Source: Chitiniphilus eburneus (GTDB lineage Bacteria; Pseudomonadota; Gammaproteobacteria; Burkholderiales; Chitinibacteraceae). Taken from it: a stretch of DNA of 64,000 nt. Where the stretch lies: NCBI RefSeq assembly GCF_005048205.1, contig NZ_SUMF01000008.1, positions 62,001 to 126,000 of the forward strand. The letters run 5' to 3'. The first letter of the stretch is position 1, and each line of letters begins with the position of its first letter. A program made the translations under genes and the position numbers. Shown in pieces: positions 45,401 through 55,200 of the stretch. The notes under the pieces are model-generated. The model saw only the letters and a list, made by a program, of their open reading frames with translations. It was not told where the DNA came from and searched no databases.

Positions 45401-45715
45401 TCAGGCGAGGATCTGCACGATGGCCAGACCCAGCTCATAGAGCTTGCCGCGCTCCACTTCGTGGCAACGCACCACGCGCACCCGGGCGGAAAGCGGATCG
45501 CGCGGCCCGATTCCGCTTACCGGCGGCATCACGAATACTTCGAATTCCTCGTCGGGACGCGGCACGAAGGACGTGCGTATCGTCATGCCGGTCACGCTCA
45601 GATCAGTACATTCGCCGTAATAGGGCGGGCTGAAATCGAGCGTGCGGATCTTGACCTTGCAATTCATCGGTACACGATGCGCGCTGCGTTGTTCGCGTGA
45701 AGAAGGAAGGGCCAT
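45401..45715 (-). CDS. PilZ-domain protein (cyclic di-GMP receptor)
   Basis: A 104-residue single-domain PilZ protein. Both cyclic di-GMP-binding motifs are intact: RxxxR in EQRSAHRVPM (N-terminal) and DxSxxG in TDLSVTGMTI. I start at the ATG at 45713-45715 (MALPSSREQRSAH); in-frame starts upstream are unconserved. With the GGDEF-EAL enzyme at 24774 it shows that cyclic di-GMP is used by this organism. The effector target is unknown. The gap 45716-45887 holds nothing else I can support. Confidence 0.88.
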   Translation of the reverse strand: MALPSSREQRSAHRVPMNCKVKIRTLDFSPPYYGECTDLSVTGMTIRTSFVPRPDEEFEVFVMPPVSGIGPRDPLSARVRVVRCHEVERGKLYELGLAIVQILA

Positions 45716-45887
45716 GGAGCCAACCGACCAAGTGAAAGGGACATAGTCTAGCGCTGGCCGCTGCCACGCCATTGCGACTGGATCAAGTCGGCCTGGACGC
45801 GCGGGCACAACGCACGACTGCGTCGATCATCGCACCGATCGACACGGGATGCACGTGGGGACCAACCCCTACACCAGCCGATGACGG

Positions 45888-47354
45888 CTACGCATCGCGC
45901 GTTACGCGCCAGATTTCCTCGAGCGTGGTATCGCCGGCCAGTACCCGGCGTACGCCATCCTGCCGCAGGCTGAGCATGCCGTGCGCCAGGGCGTAGCGCT
46001 TGATATCCTGCTCCGCCGCCTGATTATGGATCATGCCGCGCAGCGTTTCGTCGACCATCAACAACTCGTAAACGCCGGTTCTGCCGCGATAGCCGTTGCC
46101 ATGACAGACGGGGCACCCCACCGCACGATAAAGGGTGGCCGGTTGCGCAACCCCCATGGCCTCGCGCTCCGAGGCATCGGCCGGGTACGGCGCGCGACAA
46201 TCGAAGCACAGTTGCCGCCCAAGGCGCTGCGCCAGCACGCCCAGCAGCGACGATGCCAGCAAGAACGGCTCGATGCCCATGTCGGTCAGGCGCGTTACCG
46301 CGCTGGCCGCGTCGTTGGTGTGCAGCGTGGCCAGCACCAGGTGGCCGGTCAACGATGCCTGCACCGCGATCTGCGCGGTTTCCAGGTCGCGGATTTCACC
46401 GATCATGATGATGTCCGGGTCCTGCCGCAAAATGGCCCGCAGCGCACGGGAAAAGCTCATGTCGATCCGCGGATTGACCTGGGTCTGCCCGACGCCGTCG
46501 AGGTCGTACTCGATCGGGTCTTCCACCGTCATGATGTTGCTGGTGGTGGCATCCATCCGCGACAGGGCCGCGTAGAGCGTGGTGGTCTTGCCCGAGCCGG
46601 TCGGGCCGGTGACGAGGATGATGCCGTGTGGCTGAGCCAGCAGTTCCTCCAGCCGGACCAGCGTGTCAGCCGGCATCCCCAGCTTTTCCAGATTCAACCG
46701 ACCTGCCGATTTGTCGAGCAGGCGTAGCACCGCCCGTTCGCCGTGCCCGGTGGGCAAGGTGGAGACCCGCACGTCCACCGGGCGGCCGGCAACGCGCAAG
46801 GTGATGCGGCCATCCTGCGGCAAGCGCTTTTCGGCGATGTCCAGGCCGGCCATGACCTTGATCCGCGACACCAGCGCCGCGTGCAGCGCGCGCTTGGGCT
46901 CGATCACGTCGCGCAGTTGCCCATCCACCCGAAAACGCACCACCGAGCGCGTTTCGAACGGCTCGATATGCAAGTCCGACGCGTTTTCGCGCAATGCCTC
47001 GGTCAACAGCGCGTTGATCAGGCGGATGATGGGGGCGTCGTCGGCCGCCTCCATCAGGTCTTCCACCTCCGGAATATCCTGCGCCAGCCGCGAAAGATCG
47101 AGATCGCCTTCGAGGTCATCCACCACGGTGGCGCTACCACGCTCGCCATCGCTGAACAGCGACATGACCCGCGCGTCGTACTCGGCCGGCTCCAGCACGA
47201 CCACATTCAGTGGCAAGCCAGCCGCGCGGCGCAGTTCCGACAACGCGGCTAGGTCACCGCCGCGCTTCATCAGCACATCGACCGCGCCCTCGCCGATCGC
47301 AAGGTCCACCACGCCCCGGTCGCGGGCGAAATGGTAGGGAACCAGGCGCCTCAT
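45888..47354 (-). CDS. gspE: Type II secretion system ATPase GspE
   Basis: A 488-residue secretion ATPase: Walker A GPTGSGKTTTLYAALSRM, Asp box VEDPIEYDLDGV, Walker B IIMIGEIRDLETAQI, His box TGHLVLATLHTND, and the four-cysteine zinc module (CFDC and CPVC) of GspE proteins. It powers pseudopilus assembly from the cytoplasm. The ATG overlaps the gspD stop (ATGA). The typical N1 domain is short. Last gene of a C-D-E series. Confidence 0.95.
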   Translation of the reverse strand: MRRLVPYHFARDRGVVDLAIGEGAVDVLMKRGGDLAALSELRRAAGLPLNVVVLEPAEYDARVMSLFSDGERGSATVVDDLEGDLDLSRLAQDIPEVEDLMEAADDAPIIRLINALLTEALRENASDLHIEPFETRSVVRFRVDGQLRDVIEPKRALHAALVSRIKVMAGLDIAEKRLPQDGRITLRVAGRPVDVRVSTLPTGHGERAVLRLLDKSAGRLNLEKLGMPADTLVRLEELLAQPHGIILVTGPTGSGKTTTLYAALSRMDATTSNIMTVEDPIEYDLDGVGQTQVNPRIDMSFSRALRAILRQDPDIIMIGEIRDLETAQIAVQASLTGHLVLATLHTNDAASAVTRLTDMGIEPFLLASSLLGVLAQRLGRQLCFDCRAPYPADASEREAMGVAQPATLYRAVGCPVCHGNGYRGRTGVYELLMVDETLRGMIHNQAAEQDIKRYALAHGMLSLRQDGVRRVLAGDTTLEEIWRVTRDA

Positions 47355-49504
47355 TTCGCGGGCGCCCCCTCCGGGACGTTCTCACCGGGCACATGAGGCT
47401 TGGGCGCGTCCGGATCGACCGGGAACGGCGCCGGTGACGGCAGTGTATCGGGCAGACGCACCTTGGGCAGATCAGGCAGCAACAGGTGATTCGGGATATC
47501 GAAGCTTTCCTGCTGGCTCTTCAGGTACTGGTAGCGCGAATTGGACAACGCCTCGCTGGCCTTGCCATCGCGCAGGATATAGGGGCGCAGGAAAATCATC
47601 AGGTTGGTCTTGCGCCACTCGCGGGATTCATAGCGGAACAGTTGTCCGAAGCCGGGAATATCGCCCAGGCCCGGCACGCGGGATTGCCCGTTGGAAAGGC
47701 GATCCTCGATCAGCCCGCCCAGTACCAGGACCTGCCCGTCATCGACCAGCACGCGCGATTCGATGGAACGCTTGCTGGTGGCGATACCGGCGCCGTCGGT
47801 CTGTATGTCGTTGTCGATATTCGAGACTTCCTGATAAACGCTCAACGTAATGCTGCCGCCCTCGGACACCTGCGGTTTCACCTTCAGCGTGATGCCGATG
47901 TCCTCCCGCTCCACCGTGGTGAAGGGGTTGGGGTTGCTGCCGGTCGAGGACTGCGTGCCGGTGATGATGGGGATGTTCTGCCCCACCATGATTCTGGCTT
48001 CTTCGTTGTCCAGCGTGATCAGGTTGGGCGTGGACAGGATGTTGGCGTTGCCGCTGCGCTGCAACGCGGTGGCCAGTACGCCCAGGCTGGGCGTTTCGCC
48101 CTTCAGCGGGTTGGCGTTCAGCACGCCGATGTTGAAGCCGGACGGAACACTGGGCGTTCCGGCAATGATGCTGTTGGCGATGTTGGCCAGGTTGTTGGCC
48201 GCGGAGGCCGGCGCCAGCGCCGACATGCCGACCCCGACGATATTGCCCCCGGCGCCCAGTACCCACTGGATACCGAAATCGCCGGTCTTCGATACATTCA
48301 CCTCGGCGATCATCGCCTCGATGTAGACCTGCGCGCGGCGTACGTCGAGCTTGTCCACCACCGACCGCAGATTGTTATAGATATTGTCCGGCGCGGTGAT
48401 GATCAGCGAGTTGGTCATCGGGTCGGCCTGGATCATCACCGTGGTGCCACCCATCTGCACGCTGGTGGCTGCCGCCTGCGGCGTGCCGCCGCTGGTACCG
48501 CCACCGCCGGTGTTCATCGAGGCGCTGCCGGTACTGCCGGTGGTGGTGCCGCTGAGCGACGAACTCATCGAAGAAGAAGTGTTCGCCGACAAACCGCCGC
48601 TCGATGCGTTGTTACCGCTGTCCTGGCCGGTGAGAATGCCCTTGAGCGTACCGGCCAGCTTCACCGCCTCGGCATTGCGCAGGTAGATCACGTGGATATT
48701 GCCGCCCGCCGCGCCCGGCTGATCCAGCGTTTCCACCAGGCGGCGGATCTGCTGCGCGTGCACGGCTGTTTCGGCTCGGATCAGCAAGGCATTGCTGCGC
48801 ACGTCCGGCACCACCGCGCTACGCCGTACCCCTTCGGGCACGGCCACCGGCGGGGTGACGCCCTGTACGTTGACCTCCGGCAGCAATCGCGCCAGCGTCT
48901 GCGCCACATCCACGGCGGACGCATACTTCAGCGTCACCGGGAACACATCCAGGCTGGGGGCTTGGTCGATGCTTTCGATCACCCGGTTCAGGCGCTGGAT
49001 ATTGTCGGCATAGTCGGTGATCACCAGCGTATTGCCGGCCGGATATGCCGCAATCGCGTTATTCGGTGTGATCAACGGACGCAGGATCGGCACCAGTTGG
49101 CTGGCCGACTCGTACTTCAGTGGATAGACCTGCGTCACGATGCGGTCGCCCGCCACCTTGGACCCCGGTTTGGTGGTGACGCTGTAGTTCTGCTTGGCGT
49201 CGGCCTCGGGCACCACCTTCACCACGCCGCCGGCCTCCACCGTGGCGAAGCCCTGCTGGCGCAACGCCGAGAGCAGGATGGGATAGACCTGGCTTTTCTT
49301 TACCGGCAGCGTGGAAACGATGTTCACCGTTCCTTTCACGCGCGGGTCCAGCACGAAATTGCGGCCGGTGATCATCCCGACGGCCTTGATGGTCGATTCG
49401 AGATCGGCGTTGACGAAATTGAGCGTCACCTCGTCATCCGCAGCCAGCACGGGGCCAGCGGCGAACAAAGCTAGGGCGAGCACGAGCGGGCGCAGGCGGA
49501 TCAT
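47351..49504 (-). CDS. gspD: Type II secretion system secretin GspD
   Basis: A 717-residue outer-membrane secretin. Signal peptide (LRPLVLALALFAAGPVLA), N0 domain (VTLNFVNADLESTIKAVGMI), repeated N1-N3 modules, and a secretin core (LGVLATALQRSGNANILSTP, then VPGLGDIPGFGQLFR). A Gly/Ser/Thr-rich insert (~residues 300-350; SANTSSSMSSSLSG) interrupts N3, as in many GspD proteins. I start at the ATG at 49502-49504 where the signal peptide begins. It lies 10 bp after gspC. Confidence 0.95.
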   Translation of the reverse strand: MIRLRPLVLALALFAAGPVLAADDEVTLNFVNADLESTIKAVGMITGRNFVLDPRVKGTVNIVSTLPVKKSQVYPILLSALRQQGFATVEAGGVVKVVPEADAKQNYSVTTKPGSKVAGDRIVTQVYPLKYESASQLVPILRPLITPNNAIAAYPAGNTLVITDYADNIQRLNRVIESIDQAPSLDVFPVTLKYASAVDVAQTLARLLPEVNVQGVTPPVAVPEGVRRSAVVPDVRSNALLIRAETAVHAQQIRRLVETLDQPGAAGGNIHVIYLRNAEAVKLAGTLKGILTGQDSGNNASSGGLSANTSSSMSSSLSGTTTGSTGSASMNTGGGGTSGGTPQAAATSVQMGGTTVMIQADPMTNSLIITAPDNIYNNLRSVVDKLDVRRAQVYIEAMIAEVNVSKTGDFGIQWVLGAGGNIVGVGMSALAPASAANNLANIANSIIAGTPSVPSGFNIGVLNANPLKGETPSLGVLATALQRSGNANILSTPNLITLDNEEARIMVGQNIPIITGTQSSTGSNPNPFTTVEREDIGITLKVKPQVSEGGSITLSVYQEVSNIDNDIQTDGAGIATSKRSIESRVLVDDGQVLVLGGLIEDRLSNGQSRVPGLGDIPGFGQLFRYESREWRKTNLMIFLRPYILRDGKASEALSNSRYQYLKSQQESFDIPNHLLLPDLPKVRLPDTLPSPAPFPVDPDAPKPHVPGENVPEGAPAK

Positions 49505-49514
49505 GGCGTACCGT

Positions 49515-50360
49515 TCATGGTTGGATTTGATATTGCAGGACGACCAGGCCACCGTTGCGCATGACTTCGAGCGTGACCTGGCTGGTTTGACTGAACTGAC
49601 TGTACACGAGCGACATGTCGGCCGTATCACCGAGTGGTCGGCCATTGGCGCGCTTCAGGACGTCGCCGTCCTGCAATTGCAGCACCTCGGCAAACGGCTG
49701 CTGCCGCGCGTTGGAAATATAGATACCGCCATCGGGCGCATTGGCCAGGCCCTTCGACCAGTCGGCGATATTCATGTTCTGCATCGCCTCGGCCATCACG
49801 CCGCGCGTCACCTTCATCTGCTGGGCCGGACCATCGGCAGCTCGCGGCGCAACGGCCACGACATCAGGCGGTTGTGGCGCACCGATCCCCGGCATCGCCT
49901 TGTCCACGCCTTCCAGGGGGATTTCCTCGATCCGGCCATGGTTATCAATTCGGGCGCGATCCCGCTCGACCGCGAGCAGCTTGACGCCCTCCTGCAAGGT
50001 ATCGCCGGGCTTCGCTGCCAGTGCGCCGGTCCCGAAGCCGGTGAAGATGGCGGCGCTGAACCCCTCGCCTCCGGCAATCACCGCCAGCAACTTGACGGAC
50101 AACGTGGATGCCGTGGCACTGGTGGCGGCATTGCCGAACCAATTGGGCGCATTCACCCAGGCAAACGCCTGCTGCGCGGGCGGGGCCGGCGGTTGCGTCA
50201 GCCGCAGATCGGGTGAAGGCGGCGCGGCGATGCGCCATAGCAGGCCGGCACCGACCCATGCCAGCGCAGCCACCAGCGCGATTTCCACCCATCTCGCTGC
50301 GCGAGCGGAGGGGATACGCGGCAATTTCTGAATTCTCACTTGAGGCGGCGCTGTCGGCAA
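49515..50360 (-). CDS. gspC: Type II secretion system inner-membrane protein GspC
   Basis: A 281-residue protein: cytoplasmic tail, one transmembrane helix (VEIALVAALAWVGAGLLWRI), a Pro-rich linker, the HR domain (LLAVIAGGEGFSAAIFTGFG), and a C-terminal PDZ-like part (VLQLQDGDVLKRANGRPLGD). GspC links the inner-membrane platform to GspD. The start is uncertain: TTG at 50360 or GTG at 50339; a TATAAA (complement of 50369-50374) just upstream may be the promoter -10, which would favour the GTG. Genes gspF-N are not in the window. Confidence 0.85.
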   Translation of the reverse strand: MPTAPPQVRIQKLPRIPSARAARWVEIALVAALAWVGAGLLWRIAAPPSPDLRLTQPPAPPAQQAFAWVNAPNWFGNAATSATASTLSVKLLAVIAGGEGFSAAIFTGFGTGALAAKPGDTLQEGVKLLAVERDRARIDNHGRIEEIPLEGVDKAMPGIGAPQPPDVVAVAPRAADGPAQQMKVTRGVMAEAMQNMNIADWSKGLANAPDGGIYISNARQQPFAEVLQLQDGDVLKRANGRPLGDTADMSLVYSQFSQTSQVTLEVMRNGGLVVLQYQIQP

Positions 50361-50446
50361 AAGCGGTATTTATACCTCAAGCCCGGAAAGCTTGACCACC
50401 GCTTCCCCACTCACCCGGCTGTAGGACAAATCTTTCAAACAAGGCG

Positions 50447-50475
50447 TTGACACCCTCAAAACACCGTGATTAAAT
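50447..50475 (+). promoter_or_regulatory. Sigma-70 promoter of the tRNA-Val/tRNA-Asp unit
   Basis: TTGACA (50447-50452, perfect), 17 bp, TTAAAT (50470-50475, 4/6) followed at once by GCGCC. A GC-rich discriminator after the -10 is typical of stringently controlled stable-RNA promoters. It ends 18 bp before tRNA-Val. Confidence 0.72.
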
Positions 50476-50493
50476 GCGCCCTCTTTCGACGGC

Positions 50494-50569
50494 GGGTGGT
50501 TAGCTCAGTTGGTAGAGCGTCTGCTTTACACGCAGAATGTCGGCGGTTCGATCCCGTCACCACCCACCA
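50494..50569 (+). tRNA. tRNA-Val (anticodon UAC)
   Basis: A 76-nt cloverleaf with acceptor stem GGGTGGT/ACCACCC, D-loop TAGCTCAGTTGGTAGA, anticodon loop TTTACAC (anticodon TAC), T arm GGCGGTTCGATCCCGTC (irregular at its end) and encoded CCA. The T loop TTCGATC is standard. Confidence 0.96.
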
Positions 50570-50606
50570 GCAACGCCAGTTGTCTGGGATGTCGAAAAGC
50601 CGCTGC

Positions 50607-50683
50607 GGAGCGGTAGTTCAGTTGGTTAGAATACCGGCCTGTCACGCCGGGGGTCGCGGGTTCGAGTCCCGTCCGCTCCGCCA
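50607..50683 (+). tRNA. tRNA-Asp (anticodon GUC)
   Basis: A 77-nt cloverleaf: acceptor stem GGAGCGG/CCGCTCC, anticodon stem-loop CCGGC-CTGTCAC-GCCGG (anticodon GTC), T loop TTCGAGT, discriminator G and encoded CCA. It follows tRNA-Val by 37 bp and shares its promoter. Confidence 0.97.
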
Positions 50684-50688
50684 TCTTC

Positions 50689-50706
50689 CATCGGGTTCGC
50701 CCGATG
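50689..50706 (+). terminator. UUCG-tetraloop hairpin after tRNA-Asp
   Basis: CATCGGG (50689-50695) and CCCGATG (50700-50706) form a 7-bp stem with a stable UUCG loop, 5 bp beyond the tRNA. No U-run follows, so it may guide 3' processing or slow polymerase. The rest of 50707-50906 shows nothing I can name. Confidence 0.45.
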
Positions 50707-50906
50707 TCGCAGCAAGCAGCATCCAAGCACTATCCCCACAAAGTATTTGTTGCCCGACGCCGCGCCCGCTCGAAAAGGCAGCGATACGTGCCTGTGTTCG
50801 TTCGTCGGGGATCGAATACGGATCATTTCCGCGCTCCGCGTCGCCAAGGGCGTGAGCACCGACTACACTGTCATGCATTACCCGTGGTGCAACGTTCCCT
50901 ATCGGC

Positions 50907-52169
50907 ATGACCGCACGCTCCATACACAATCAAATCGAAACCGCCTCCCTCGGCCTTGCCCTCGCCGCCTGCCTGCTGGCCGCGGGCACTTTGCACTGGT
51001 GGGCCGCCGACCGTCTGGGGGATCGCATCTGGTTGATCCAGGGCATCCTGGTGCTGGCCGTGGTCGGTTTGATCTATCTGATCCTTCGCCGGCCGGCTCC
51101 CGTCATCGGGAGCGGTGAGACAACCGCACTGGCGGTGACCACCGAATCGCAACCCATTGCGCATTGCCTGCCCGATATCGTCTGGCGCATCGATTACGCA
51201 ACGCGCGCGGTGATGCCGCTCAATGCCGCGGGCGCCGCCGAGCACCCGCGCGCCGACGAAGACAGCGCGCGGTTGTCGATGCTGTTCCCGGCGCGGGTGT
51301 CGCGGCAGTATCTGGAAGCGCTGATCAACGTCCAGAGCACACAGACGCCGCAGCAATTCGAATACCGGCTTGCGCCCGCCGAGGGCAAGGAACAGCACGT
51401 GTTCGAAGCCCGGTTGCTGCCGCTGTCGGGCAAGGAGTGCCTGGCGGTGATCCGCGACATCACCGACATGAAGGCCACCGAGGAAGCGCTGTTCAACCAG
51501 CAGTTGTTCGTGCACCAGATCATCGATTCCAGCCCCAGCCTGATCTTCGTGCGCGACAAGCACGGGCGCTTCCTGCTGGTCAACCGCGCGACGCAAAGCG
51601 CGCTGGGCCACGATCTGCTGGTGCAATCACACATGGGCCTGTCCGAACAGCAACTGCCGTTCACCAATGGCGACCATGACGTGCTGGAGAAGGGCGAGAC
51701 AGTGCGTATCGTCGATCACTACACGCTCGCCAATGGCCGCACGCACTGGTTCGACATCATCAAGCAGCCGCTGATCCGCGACGGCGAGGTCTATATCCTG
51801 TCGATCGCGATGGATATCTCGCACGTCAAGGCCGCCGAAGCCGCGCTGGCCAACAACGAACCGTTGTCGGGCGAAGTGGCCGACGCGTTGCCGCAACCGT
51901 TCATGCTGGTCCGCGACGGCAATATCGAGTTCGCCAACCTCGCCACCTGCCTGCTGCTGAACGCCCCGCCGTCAGCCGTGCTGGGCCGCCCCCTGTCGGC
52001 GTTCGCCGGCAATGCGGACAGCCTGCTCGCCGCCGCCGACTTCCAGGCCAGCCGCTTCGAAGTTCCCCACGGCGAAGGCTTCCCCTGCTGGGCGCGCCGC
52101 ATCCGGCAAAATGCCGGCGACGCGCACCTGATCGTGTTCGATACCGTACGCGAAACACAGCCCGCGTAA
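50907..52169 (+). CDS. Membrane-anchored protein with PAS domains and no output domain
   Basis: A 420-residue protein. Two N-terminal helices (LGLALAACLLAAGTLHWWAA and IWLIQGILVLAVVGLIYLIL) are followed by about three PAS-type units: ~85-195 (IVWRIDYATRAVMPLNAAGA to VIRDITDMKATEEALF), ~200-315 (IIDSSPSLIFVRDKHGRFLL to SIAMDISHVKAAEAAL) and a degenerate third (~325-415). No kinase, GGDEF, EAL or DNA-binding domain follows; the protein simply ends. It may be a partner or a sensor that signals through another protein. Confidence 0.78.
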   Translation: MTARSIHNQIETASLGLALAACLLAAGTLHWWAADRLGDRIWLIQGILVLAVVGLIYLILRRPAPVIGSGETTALAVTTESQPIAHCLPDIVWRIDYATRAVMPLNAAGAAEHPRADEDSARLSMLFPARVSRQYLEALINVQSTQTPQQFEYRLAPAEGKEQHVFEARLLPLSGKECLAVIRDITDMKATEEALFNQQLFVHQIIDSSPSLIFVRDKHGRFLLVNRATQSALGHDLLVQSHMGLSEQQLPFTNGDHDVLEKGETVRIVDHYTLANGRTHWFDIIKQPLIRDGEVYILSIAMDISHVKAAEAALANNEPLSGEVADALPQPFMLVRDGNIEFANLATCLLLNAPPSAVLGRPLSAFAGNADSLLAAADFQASRFEVPHGEGFPCWARRIRQNAGDAHLIVFDTVRETQPA

Positions 52170-52223
52170 TCGTTCCCCCTGATTGCCGCACCGCGCCCCT
52201 CGGCGCGGGCGTTCGATGGCGCG

Positions 52224-52232
52224 TGCTAGAAT
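52224..52232 (+). promoter_or_regulatory. Extended -10 promoter candidate for hrpA
   Basis: TGC-TAGAAT carries the extended -10 TGN and a 5/6 match to TATAAT, 39 bp before the hrpA ATG. No -35 is visible, which is acceptable for extended -10 promoters. Confidence 0.45.
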
Positions 52233-52271
52233 CCGCCGTCTTTCGACCTCGATCTTTATACTGCCCGCCGC

Positions 52272-55200
52272 ATGTCCGCCTCCCCTGCCCTTGCCCCCCT
52301 CTTCGCCCTCCTCGACCAGGTTTCCGCGCGCCTGCGCTGGCCGCTGGAAAAGAAACTCCGTCAACTGGAACAACGGCTTGCCGCCGGCAAGCCGGCAGAT
52401 CGTGGCCTGGCGGAACTGAACCGTGAACTGGAAGCCGCTGCCGCCCAGACCGCGCGCCGCCGCGAACGCCTGCCGCGTCCGCAATTCGACGACAACCTGC
52501 CGGTCAATCAACGGCGCGACGACATCGCGGCCGCGATCCTCAAGCATCAGGTGGTGATCGTCTGTGGTGAAACCGGCTCGGGCAAGACCACGCAACTGCC
52601 GAAAATCTGCCTGGAACTGGGCCGGGGCGTGACCGGGCTGATCGGCCACACACAGCCCCGGCGACTGGCCGCGCGCTCCGTGGCGTCGCGCATTGCGCAG
52701 GAACTGAATACCGAGCTCGGCAGCGTGGTCGGCTACAAGGTGCGCTTCACGGACAAATCATCCGGCGACAGCTACATCAAGCTGATGACCGATGGCATCC
52801 TGCTGGCGGAAACACTGTCGGACCGCTATCTCGCGAACTACGACACCCTGATCGTCGACGAAGCGCACGAGCGCAGTCTGAACATCGACTTCCTGCTGGG
52901 CTATCTCAAGCAACTGCTGCCGCGCCGCCCCGATCTGAAGGTGATCGTCACCTCGGCCACCATCGATGCCGATCGCTTCAGCCAGCATTTCGACGGCGCC
53001 CCCGTGCTGGAGGTCTCCGGCCGCACCTTTCCGGTGGAGGTTCGTTACGCCACGCTGGAGGCCGACCGCCGTCGCGGCGCGAACCAGCAAGGCGGGTCGG
53101 CGCTGGACGACGACGATGCCGAGATCGAAATGGAAGAGGCCATCGTGCGCGAGGTGGAACACCTGTGGCGCCACGATGGCCCAGGCGACGTGCTGGTTTT
53201 CCTGCCCGGCGAGCGCGAGATTCGCGAAACCGCCGAGGAATTCCGCCGTGCCAAATTGCGCGATGCCGAGGTGATTCCCCTGTTCGCGCGGCTGTCGAAC
53301 GAGGACCAGCAGCGCATCTTCCGGGCATCCAATGGGCGCCGCGTGGTGCTGGCCACCAACGTGGCCGAAACCTCGCTCACCGTGCCAGGCATCCGTTACG
53401 TGGTCGATTCCGGCCAGGCGCGGATCAACCGCTACAGCCCGCGCGCCAAGGTGGAACAACTGCTGGTGGAGAAAATCAGCCAGGCCAGCGCCCGCCAGCG
53501 CGCCGGCCGCTGCGGCCGGGTGGCCGCGGGCGTCTGCGTGCGGCTGTATTCCGAGCAGGATTTTCTCGGCCGTCCCGCGTTCACCGACCCCGAAATCATC
53601 CGTTCCAGCCTGGCCGCAGTCATCCTGCGCATGGCCGCGCTCAAGCTGGGGCGCGTCGATGCCTTCCCCTTCCTGGAGGCACCATCCGGCAAGCTGATCG
53701 CCGATGGCTACCAGCAACTGCGCGAACTCGGCGCGGTGGATGACGATGACCAGCTTACCGCCATTGGCCAGCAACTGGCGCGGCTGCCGGTCGATCCACG
53801 CCTGGCGCGCATGCTGCTGGCCGGGCACGAGAATGCCTGCCTGCGCGACATCCTGGTGATCGCCGCCGGGCTATCGGTGCAGGACCCGCGCGAGCGGCCG
53901 TTCGAAGCACGCGAGGCGGCGGATCGTGCACACGCGCGCTTTACCGACGACAAATCCGACTTTCTGTCCTACCTGCACCTGTGGGCCTTCTTCGAAAAGG
54001 CGCTGGAGGAAAAAACCTCCAACAAGCAACTGGTCAACCAGTGCCATACCCATTTTCTGTCCTACCTGCGGCTGCGCGAGTGGCGCGACCTGCATCGACA
54101 GCTCACCGACATCGTCGAGGACCTGGGCTGGCGGCTGAACGACGCGCCCGGCACCTATGAGCAGGTACACAAGGCATTGATGACCGGCCTGCTCGGCAAC
54201 CTGGGAATGAAGCAGCCGGAAAACGACGAGTACCTGGGCGCGCGCGGGATCAAGTTCAACATCTTCCCCGGCTCCTGCCTGAAGAAAAGCCGTCCCAAGT
54301 GGGTGATCGCCGGCGAACTGGTGGAAACCACCAAGCTCTACGGCCGCGCCGTGGCGGCGGTCGAACCGGAATGGGTGGAGCGGTTGGCGCAGCACCTGGT
54401 GAAGAAACAGTATTTCGACCCGCACTGGGAGAAGGATTCGGCCCAGGTCGTGGCGAGCGAGCGTGTCACGCTGTATGGCCTGCCCATCGTCAACCGTCGC
54501 CGCGTGCATTACGGTCGGATCAACCCAGTCGAAGCGCGCGAGATCTTCATCCGTGAAGCACTGGTGCGCTTCAACTACAAGACCAACGCCCCCTTCTTCG
54601 ATCACAATCTGGGCCTGTTGCTGGATATCGAGGAACTGGAACACAAGGCCCGCCGCCAGGATGTGCTGGTAGACGAGGAAGCGTTGTTCGGCTTCTTCGA
54701 CGCACTGATTCCGGCGGACGTCCACAATGGCGCCAGCTTCGAATCCTGGCGCAAGAAGACCGAAGCGCAGACCCCCAAGCTGCTCTGGCTGACGCGCGAA
54801 TTCGTGATGAGCCACTCGGCCAGCGGTGTTACCGAAGAGCAGTTTCCGACGCATTTCCGCTTGGCGGAATCCAAGCTGCCGCTGGCCTATCGCTTCGAGC
54901 CGGGTCACCCGCTGGACGGGGTGACAATCACGCTGCCACTGCATCAGCTCAACCGCGTCAACCAGGCCGTGTTCGACTGGCTGGTGCCCGGCATGTTGCG
55001 CGACAAGATCACGTTCCTGATCAAGTCGCTGCCCAAGAATCTGCGCCGCATGTGCGTGCCGGTGCCGGATTTCGCCACCCGCATGCTCACCGAAATGGAA
55101 CGCGCCGACCGCGAAGCGGCGCTGCTGCCGCAACTGGCGCAAGCCGCCACACGTGGCATCGGCACGCCGGTCAGCGCGGATGATTTCGACGATACCGCCA

